Positions 58,726-64,000 of a DNA stretch of 64,000 bases are shown one piece after another. Below the pieces are notes generated by a model. The model saw nothing but the letters and a program-made list of their open reading frames with translations, made no database searches and was not told where the DNA came from. This DNA comes from Streptomyces griseofuscus (GTDB lineage Bacteria; Actinomycetota; Actinomycetes; Streptomycetales; Streptomycetaceae): contig NZ_CP051006.1 of NCBI RefSeq assembly GCF_014673495.1, positions 7,687,001 to 7,751,000 on the forward strand, read 5' to 3'. Within the stretch, counting starts at the first letter, position 1, and every line of letters begins with the position of its first letter. The translations under genes were made by a program, and so were the position numbers.

Positions 58726-60072
58726 ATGACCGCCCACCGAGGTGCGGATCCGGGCCCGCGGCGGGACCATGTCGTGCGTGGGATACGCGGGTACGGCCGC
58801 GGGGGTCCGGCCGGGCTCCGATGGGCCGGGCGCCTCGTGAACGGCCGGTGCGGGCGCGGTTGCCGCCTCGCCGCGGCCCTGCTGACGGTCGCCGCCTGCC
58901 AGGCCGGGCCCACCCGCGCGGTGCTCCATCCACCCGGCGCCCCGGGCCGGCCCTCCGGCGTGCTGACCTGGGCGGCGAGCGCCGAACGCATGGGTGCGGG
59001 CGTCGCGGGCGCGCAGTACCGGATGATCGTGCACACCAGCGTCGGCGGCAGCGCGCCGCGGATCCGCTTCACCAACGCCTTCGGCGACCGCCCGCTGACC
59101 CTCGACCATGTCTACGCGGGCCTGCGCGCCCGGGGCGCCGCCCTGCGTCCCGGCGGCAACCACGCCCTGACCTTCGGCGGCGCCCATCGCATCACGGTCC
59201 CCGCCGGCTCCGTGGCCTGGAGCGATCCGCTGCCCGGCCGGGTGCCCGCCGGTGCCGACCTCGCGGTGAGCCTGCGCACCCCGGGGGCCGGGGGCCCGGC
59301 CAGCGGTCATGAACTGGCCCTACAGACGTCGTACACGGGGCTGGGCGGCGACCTCACCGCCGAGGACGGCGGCGCCCAGTGGGCGCGGACCACCGGCGCC
59401 TGGTGGTACGTGGACGCCGTCGCCGTACGCCCCGACCGCCCGGCCACCGGCGCCGTGGCCGCGCTCGGCGACTCCCTCACCGACGGCTGGCAGTCCACCG
59501 CCGACCGCAACCGCCGCTGGCCCGACTACCTGGCCCGGCGCCTGCACACGGCCGGCGGCGCCCTTCAGGGCGTGGCCGACGAGGGCATATCCGGCGACAA
59601 ACTGCTCGCCGACGGCGCCGGGGACGGCGCCGGGCAGAGCATCCTGCACCGCCTGGACCGGGATGTGCTGTCCCAGCCCGGGGTGCGTACCGTCGTCCTC
59701 TTCGCGGGCGTCAACGACCTCAAGGCGCACACCGGCGTCACGGCGGCCGAACTCATCGCCGGATACCGGCGGTTGGCGCACCGGGCGCACGCGGCCCACC
59801 TGTGCGTGGTGGCCGCCACCATCAGTCCCTTCAAGGGCTGGCCGGAGTGGGACCACGACGCGGAGGCCGTACGCGGCGAGGTCAACCACTACCTCCGCAC
59901 CCGCCGGGAGTTCGACGCCGTCGCCGACTTCGACCGCACCCTGCGCGACCCCCGCGACCCCGAGCGACTGTGGCCGCGGTACGACGGCGGCGACCATCTG
60001 CACCCCGGTGACCGGGGCATGCGGGCCCTCGCCGACAGCCTCGACCTGAAGCGGCTGGACTGCGCGCGCTGA
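58726..60072 (+). CDS. SGNH/GDSL hydrolase, probable lipoprotein
   Basis: 448 residues from ATG 58726 after GAGGGAGGGG; an upstream start adds an unlikely Arg-rich leader. Residues 45-62 (RLAAALLTVAACQ) form a lipobox with the modified Cys, preceded by a long charged N-terminus. A beta-rich region (about 75-235) precedes the SGNH domain: VAALGDSLTDGW near 246 (Ser), VLFAGVNDL near 328 (Asn), and the catalytic Asp-His in GGDHLHPGDRG near 425. It probably deacylates or hydrolyses an ester at the cell surface, such as a wall polysaccharide or xylan. Confidence 0.88.
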   Translation: MTAHRGADPGPRRDHVVRGIRGYGRGGPAGLRWAGRLVNGRCGRGCRLAAALLTVAACQAGPTRAVLHPPGAPGRPSGVLTWAASAERMGAGVAGAQYRMIVHTSVGGSAPRIRFTNAFGDRPLTLDHVYAGLRARGAALRPGGNHALTFGGAHRITVPAGSVAWSDPLPGRVPAGADLAVSLRTPGAGGPASGHELALQTSYTGLGGDLTAEDGGAQWARTTGAWWYVDAVAVRPDRPATGAVAALGDSLTDGWQSTADRNRRWPDYLARRLHTAGGALQGVADEGISGDKLLADGAGDGAGQSILHRLDRDVLSQPGVRTVVLFAGVNDLKAHTGVTAAELIAGYRRLAHRAHAAHLCVVAATISPFKGWPEWDHDAEAVRGEVNHYLRTRREFDAVADFDRTLRDPRDPERLWPRYDGGDHLHPGDRGMRALADSLDLKRLDCAR

Positions 60073-60089
60073 GGCTCAAGTCCCGAGGC

Positions 60090-60440
60090 TCACCCCAGGG
60101 TTCGCGCCCAGTCCTTCGGCACCCGCTCCGCCGGGCCCGGCACCGGCTGATCGGCGGGATGCCCGGCCGGAGGGGCGAGTTCGGGTCCCTCGGGGAACAG
60201 TTCCTCGGTCGCGAAGTTCCAGAACCACGCCTCGTCCGGCTCGAAGCTGCGGATCACCGGATGCCCGGTGGCCCGGTAGTGCGCGGTGGCGTGCTTGGCG
60301 GGCGAGTCGTCGCAGCAGCCGATGTGCCCGCACTGGGCGCAGCGCCGCAGATGGAACCACCAGCCGCCCGCCGCCTCGCACTCCAGGCAACCGGTGCCGC
60401 TCGGCGGGACGTTCGGTTCGATGCCCTCGACGCCGCTCAT
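60090..60440 (-). CDS. UBP-type zinc finger protein
   Basis: 116 residues with a ZnF-UBP core: CLECEAAGGWWFHLRRCAQC near 18-37, GHIGCCDDSPAKHATAHYRATGHP to about 62, then SFEPDEAWFWNFA. The Cys/His spacing would bind two or three zinc ions. In eukaryotes this fold grips the C-terminal Gly-Gly of ubiquitin. Its target in bacteria is unknown. ATG 60440 overlaps the histidine-kinase stop (ATGA), so the two are translationally coupled. GGAGGAGG precedes it. Confidence 0.93.
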   Translation of the reverse strand: MSGVEGIEPNVPPSGTGCLECEAAGGWWFHLRRCAQCGHIGCCDDSPAKHATAHYRATGHPVIRSFEPDEAWFWNFATEELFPEGPELAPPAGHPADQPVPGPAERVPKDWARTLG

Positions 60441-61915
60441 ACGGCCTCCTCCGTTCGTTGTTCGGCCGAGTCGGCCGACTCGGGCTGTTCGGCGGTCAGC
60501 GGCAGCAGCACCTGGAAGCGGGTGTCGCCGGGCTCCGAGTCGACCCGCAGCGTGCCGTGGTGCTTGTTGACGACGATCCGCCAGGAGATGTCCAGACCGA
60601 GCCCGGTGCCCTCGCCGACCGGCTTGGTGGTGAAGAACGGGTCGAAGATCCGGCCCCTGATCTCCGCCGGGATCCCGGGCCCGGTGTCCCGGAACTCCAC
60701 CAGCACCCGGTCGTGGTCCCGTGCCGTGCGCACCGTCAGGGTGCCCTCGCCGCCCGAACTCCGCATCGCCGAGACAGCGTTGTCGATGAGGTTGGTCCAC
60801 ACCTGGTTCAGCTCCGCCGGGTAGGCGGGCACCGGCGGGAGCGCCCGGTCGTACTCCCTGACCACCCGGATGCCGGAGCCGAACTTGGCCGACAGCATCA
60901 GCAGTGTGCTCTCCAGGAGTTCGTGCACGTCCACCGCGCGGTACGGCGCCCGGTCCAGCTGCGAGTACTGCTTGGCCGCGTCCACCAGATGCGAGATGCG
61001 GGTGGTGGAATCCTCGATCTCGGTCATCAACAGCTCGGTCTCGACGGTGTAGTTGAGCCAGCCGATCGCGCCCGGCAGGATCTCCTCGTCCACCGCCGCC
61101 GCGACCTGCTCCAGCCAGTCGGCGTCGAGTCCCGCCTGGACGAAGGTCGGTGCCAGCTGCCAGCCGTCCGCGATGCCATGGTCGTCCAGCCAGTCCCCGA
61201 GCAGATCCTCCCGGTCGGCGGCCTCCAGCGGACTGAGCGCCGGGGCCTTCGCCACCCGCTCGGCGGTGCGCTCCTGGATCTCGACCAGGCTCGCCAACGC
61301 GTCCCGGGAGAACGGCCCTTCGGCGATCACGGCCAGCTTGCGCCGCATCTTCGCCACCCGCTCCCGCAAGGTGGCGGTGGCCCGTACGGCAGCGGCCGCC
61401 GGGTTGTTCAGCTCATGGGTGAGCCCCGCCGACAGCGAGCCGAGCGCCAGCAGCCGCTCCCGCTGCCCGATTGCCGCCTGGGTGTTCTTCGAGCCGAAGA
61501 ACAGGCCCTCCAGCAGATGCACCGCCATCGGGAACCACTCGTGCATCACCTCCGCGAAGAGGTCGGCCGGCAGCACGAAGAACCGTGTCGGCTCCGTGAC
61601 CCGCAGCGAGTTGGTGTACACCTGCCGCACCCGGTCGCCCAGGTACGCCTGCATCGCGCCGCCGTACACCCCGCGCTGCGAGGTCCGGGCGACCTCCACG
61701 TCGTCCCCGCCGACCCGGCGCGACATTACCGCCGTCCCCTCGACCATCACGAAGAAGCAGGTCGCCGGGTCGCCCTCGGTGTACACCGGGCCCGGCGGGA
61801 ACAGCTCCACCCGGCCCTCGGCGCACAGCCGCCCCAACTGCTCGGGGTCCAGCTTCTCGAAGAGGAACAGCGACCGGATCTCTTTCGGGTTGCACGGCAT
61901 GATCTGCCCGCTCAT
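60437..61915 (-). CDS. soluble histidine kinase with cyclic-nucleotide-binding domain
   Basis: 492 residues with no transmembrane segment. A CRP-like cNMP domain occupies about 8-135 (LFLFEKLDPEQLGRLC, PGPVYTEGDPATCFFVMVEG). The H-box GLTHELNNPAAAA near 165 is followed by a long insert (about 200-300) and the ATPase core with NLIDNAVSAM near 395, DTGPGIP near 425 and GEGTGLGLDISWRIV near 448. It should autophosphorylate on His and pass phosphate to a receiver, plausibly the one fused to the reductase just upstream. It overlaps its neighbours at both ends by ATGA, suggesting fixed stoichiometry. Confidence 0.92.
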   Translation of the reverse strand: MSGQIMPCNPKEIRSLFLFEKLDPEQLGRLCAEGRVELFPPGPVYTEGDPATCFFVMVEGTAVMSRRVGGDDVEVARTSQRGVYGGAMQAYLGDRVRQVYTNSLRVTEPTRFFVLPADLFAEVMHEWFPMAVHLLEGLFFGSKNTQAAIGQRERLLALGSLSAGLTHELNNPAAAAVRATATLRERVAKMRRKLAVIAEGPFSRDALASLVEIQERTAERVAKAPALSPLEAADREDLLGDWLDDHGIADGWQLAPTFVQAGLDADWLEQVAAAVDEEILPGAIGWLNYTVETELLMTEIEDSTTRISHLVDAAKQYSQLDRAPYRAVDVHELLESTLLMLSAKFGSGIRVVREYDRALPPVPAYPAELNQVWTNLIDNAVSAMRSSGGEGTLTVRTARDHDRVLVEFRDTGPGIPAEIRGRIFDPFFTTKPVGEGTGLGLDISWRIVVNKHHGTLRVDSEPGDTRFQVLLPLTAEQPESADSAEQRTEEAV

Positions 61916-63621
61916 GACTGCTCCAGATACCGGTGGACGAGCATGACGGCCATCGCGCCCTCGCCGACGGCGGACGCGACACGCTTCGCGGACTCGGCGC
62001 GCGCGTCGCCCGCCACGAACACCCCGGGCACGCTGGTCTCCAGGTGGTACGGCGGCCGGTCCAGCTCCCAGCCGGCCGGTGGTGTGCCGTCGGGGGTCAG
62101 ATCGGGTCCGGCCAGGATGAAACCGCGCTCGTCGCGCAGCACGCTGTCGCCGAGCCAGTCGGTCAGCGGGGCCGCGCCGATGAACACGAACAGCCACTGG
62201 GCGTCGACCCGTTCGGTCTCCCCGGTCCCGGTGTGACGAAGCGTCAGCTGTTCCAGATGACCCGAGCCATGGGCCGCGTCCACCACCGTGCGGCAGCGCA
62301 CCTCGATGTTCGGCGCCTCGGTGATCTGCTGGATCAGGTAGTACGACATCGACGCCGACAGATCCGCGCCGCGCACCAGCAGCGTCACCGACTTGGCGCC
62401 CCGGGCGAGGTACATCGCCGCCTGGCCCGCCGAGTTGGCGCCGCCGACGATGTACACGTCCTGGCCCTGGCAGCCGGCCGCCTCGGTCAGCGCCGAACCG
62501 TAGTACACCCCGCAGCCGGTCAGGTCCGTGCACCCCTCGGCCTCAAGTTGCCGGTACTGCACGCCGGTCGCCAGGATCACGCTGTGCGCGGCGATCGCGG
62601 TCCCGTCCGCGAACCGTACGACCCGGGCGGCGCCGCCCGTCTCCAGGGCCGTCACCTCGCGCGCGGTCAGGATCTCGGCGCCGAACCGGCCCGCCTGCCG
62701 CCGCGCCCGGTCGGTGAGCTGGGCGCCGGAGACACCGTCCGGGAAGCCCAGGTAGTTCTCGATGCGGGAACTCTGTCCGGCCTGGCCGCCGGTCGCCGAG
62801 CGCTCCACGAGCACCGTACGCAGCCCCTCCGAGGCCCCGTACACGGCCGCGCCGAGCCCGGCCGGGCCGCCGCCGATCACCACCAGGTCGTAGAAGTCGG
62901 CCGTCGGCGTCGTGGCCAGGCCCACCCGCGCGGCCAGTTCGGGCGCCTCGGGTTCGACCAGCGCCGAACCGTCCGGGGTGACCACCACCGGTAGCCGCTG
63001 CCCGTCCTGTCCGGCCGCCGCCAGCAGCCGCTGCCCCTCCGGCTCATCCACCGAGTACCAGCGGTAGGGCACCTGGTTGCGGGCCAGGAACTCCCGCACG
63101 TCCGAGGAGGGCGCCGACCAGCGGTGCCCCACCACCTTGGTGCTCGGCACCGGCTTGTGATCGCTGGCCCGCCATGCCGTCAGGAGATCGTCCAGCACCG
63201 GATAGAGCTTCTCCTCCGGCGGATCCCAGGGCTTGAGCAGATAGTGGTCGAGGTCCACCACGTTGATCGCGTCGATCGCCGCGTTGGTGTCCGCGTACGC
63301 GGTCAGCAGCACCCGCCGCGCCCCCGGGTACACATCGAGCGCCTGCTCAAGGAACTCGATGCCGTTCATCTGCGGCATCCGGTAGTCGGCCAGGATCACC
63401 GCCACGAGATCGCCGCGCAGCTTCAGTTCCCGCAGCGCGTCCAGCGCGGACGGCCCGGACTCGGCGCGCACGATCCGGTACGAGGCTCCGTAGCGGCGTC
63501 TCAGATCGCGGGCGACGGAGCGGGAGACCCCCGGGTCGTCGTCCACGGTCAGAATGACGGTCCGCGTCGCGTCGGCGGCCGGTGTCATCGGGGCCTGTGT
63601 CCTGGGCGCGGCCTGTGTCAT
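61912..63621 (-). CDS. response-regulator / flavin-reductase fusion protein
   Basis: 569 residues from ATG 63621 (GGAGATCC upstream). A receiver domain (about 16-140) has VDDD at the start, the phospho-acceptor Asp in ILADYRMPQMNG and LLKPWD. A middle region (about 160-225, VPYRWYSVDEPEGQ and LPVVVTPDG) looks glutaredoxin-like but has no CxxC. The reductase part binds FAD (VVIGGGPAGLGAAVYGASEG) and NADPH (VYIVGGANSAGQAAMYLARG). Where thioredoxin reductase has its CxxC it reads TGCGVYYGSALTEAAGCQGQ, so the classical dithiol is absent. Phosphorylation may gate electron transfer. First gene of the operon. Confidence 0.9.
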   Translation of the reverse strand: MTQAAPRTQAPMTPAADATRTVILTVDDDPGVSRSVARDLRRRYGASYRIVRAESGPSALDALRELKLRGDLVAVILADYRMPQMNGIEFLEQALDVYPGARRVLLTAYADTNAAIDAINVVDLDHYLLKPWDPPEEKLYPVLDDLLTAWRASDHKPVPSTKVVGHRWSAPSSDVREFLARNQVPYRWYSVDEPEGQRLLAAAGQDGQRLPVVVTPDGSALVEPEAPELAARVGLATTPTADFYDLVVIGGGPAGLGAAVYGASEGLRTVLVERSATGGQAGQSSRIENYLGFPDGVSGAQLTDRARRQAGRFGAEILTAREVTALETGGAARVVRFADGTAIAAHSVILATGVQYRQLEAEGCTDLTGCGVYYGSALTEAAGCQGQDVYIVGGANSAGQAAMYLARGAKSVTLLVRGADLSASMSYYLIQQITEAPNIEVRCRTVVDAAHGSGHLEQLTLRHTGTGETERVDAQWLFVFIGAAPLTDWLGDSVLRDERGFILAGPDLTPDGTPPAGWELDRPPYHLETSVPGVFVAGDARAESAKRVASAVGEGAMAVMLVHRYLEQS

Positions 63622-63829
63622 GGATCTCCACCCCGAGCGTCGGAATCCCGCGGCGCGGTGGCACGGGCGCCACCGCACCGGTACGCGCCCATCGTATGTT
63701 CGATCGCCCGGCTTCGCCCCGGTGTCCAGGCCCGCCCGCGCCCCGGAGGGCCGGGGTCCGGCCGGGGCGCACCGTGTCCGATAGTGGGCATCAGCAGCAT
63801 GAACGGGCGGTACGACGAGGAGGCCACGG

Positions 63830-64000
63830 ATGACACGGGCGATCACGGCAGGGCTCGACGGCACGGAGGAGAGCCTGGCCGCGCTGGACTGGGCGGCCAG
63901 GGAGGCCGTACGCCGGGGGCTGCCCCTGCGGGTCCTGCACGCGTGGCACCACGCCGAGAAGCTCGCCGGGGCCGACCGCGACACCCAGCGGGGCTGGGCC
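63830..64000 (+). CDS. universal stress protein, 5' part (runs off window)
   Basis: 57 residues visible: AITAGLDGTEESLAALDWAAREAV then VLHAWHHAEKLAGA, the beta-alpha start of a UspA domain. GAGGAGG precedes ATG 63830. It is divergent from the flavin-reductase/kinase operon, a plausible shared stress regulon. Domain number and ATP motif lie beyond the window. Confidence 0.88.
   Translation, partial: MTRAITAGLDGTEESLAALDWAAREAVRRGLPLRVLHAWHHAEKLAGADRDTQRGWA

Noticed and set aside
1..64000. CRISPR arrays, insertion sequences, integrases, phage genes, rRNA or biosynthetic megasynthases
   Set aside because: None seen on either strand; the tandem repeats found are too few and too variable for CRISPR.

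Overview
This window is high-GC actinobacterial chromosome and is almost certainly from a Streptomyces. It encodes a two-domain long chaplin, two SsgA-like sporulation proteins, an NsdA-like regulator, a SigB/SigF-type sigma factor, a streptophobe-family membrane protein, DUF397, SPW-repeat and DUF6328 proteins. Starts are often GTG or TTG, coding density is high, and the rare leucine codon TTA was seen by eye in only one gene. I see no phage, insertion sequence, CRISPR or complete tRNA/rRNA gene, so it reads as core or arm chromosome rather than an island.

Layout. 1-5185: a lipid/steroid-type acyl-CoA module, with an acyl-CoA ligase facing a translationally coupled operon of crotonase, DUF35/OB protein and two degenerate thiolases. 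5269-9813: DUF397 protein, universal stress protein, a 773-bp repeat-rich gap, a conserved hypothetical and a secreted amidase. 10165-15352: a phosphotransferase, the NsdA-like regulator, a PAS-SpoIIE phosphatase carrying the TTA codon, and an SsgA-like protein. 15504-25360: Tat phospholipase C behind a PHO-box-like site, a Gfo/Idh/MocA oxidoreductase, a release-factor-like protein, asparagine synthetase, a secreted tripeptidyl-peptidase-type hydrolase and the chaplin. 25551-34767: acetyltransferases, a secreted modular protein, and an exo-beta-D-glucosaminidase (csxA) with a consensus promoter and overlapping operator palindromes facing an APC permease.

34924-45412: SPW protein, a frameshifted remnant, a BlaI/M56 protease pair with a candidate operator, adenosine deaminase, LysR/aldo-keto reductase pair, streptophobe protein, an anti-sigma-type ATPase and the SigB/SigF-like sigma factor with two candidate self-type promoters. 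45779-58595: small enzymes (VOC proteins, phosphotransferase, alcohol dehydrogenase, RNase HI with a cysteine-rich tail, aldo-keto reductase, GNAT), a second SsgA-like protein, an F420-type oxidoreductase, a PLP dehydratase, AIM24-like protein, a secreted serine hydrolase and an M4 metalloprotease. 58726-64000: a lipoprotein SGNH hydrolase, a tightly coupled three-gene unit (response-regulator/flavin-reductase fusion, cyclic-nucleotide-domain histidine kinase, UBP-type zinc finger), and the start of a universal stress protein.

Together the genes suggest nutrient scavenging (phospholipid, chitosan, protein and cell-wall turnover) combined with developmental control. The most unusual unit is the 60090-63621 operon, which looks like a soluble two-component system whose output is a flavoprotein rather than a DNA-binding protein. 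All family calls are from reading the sequence; no database search was run.
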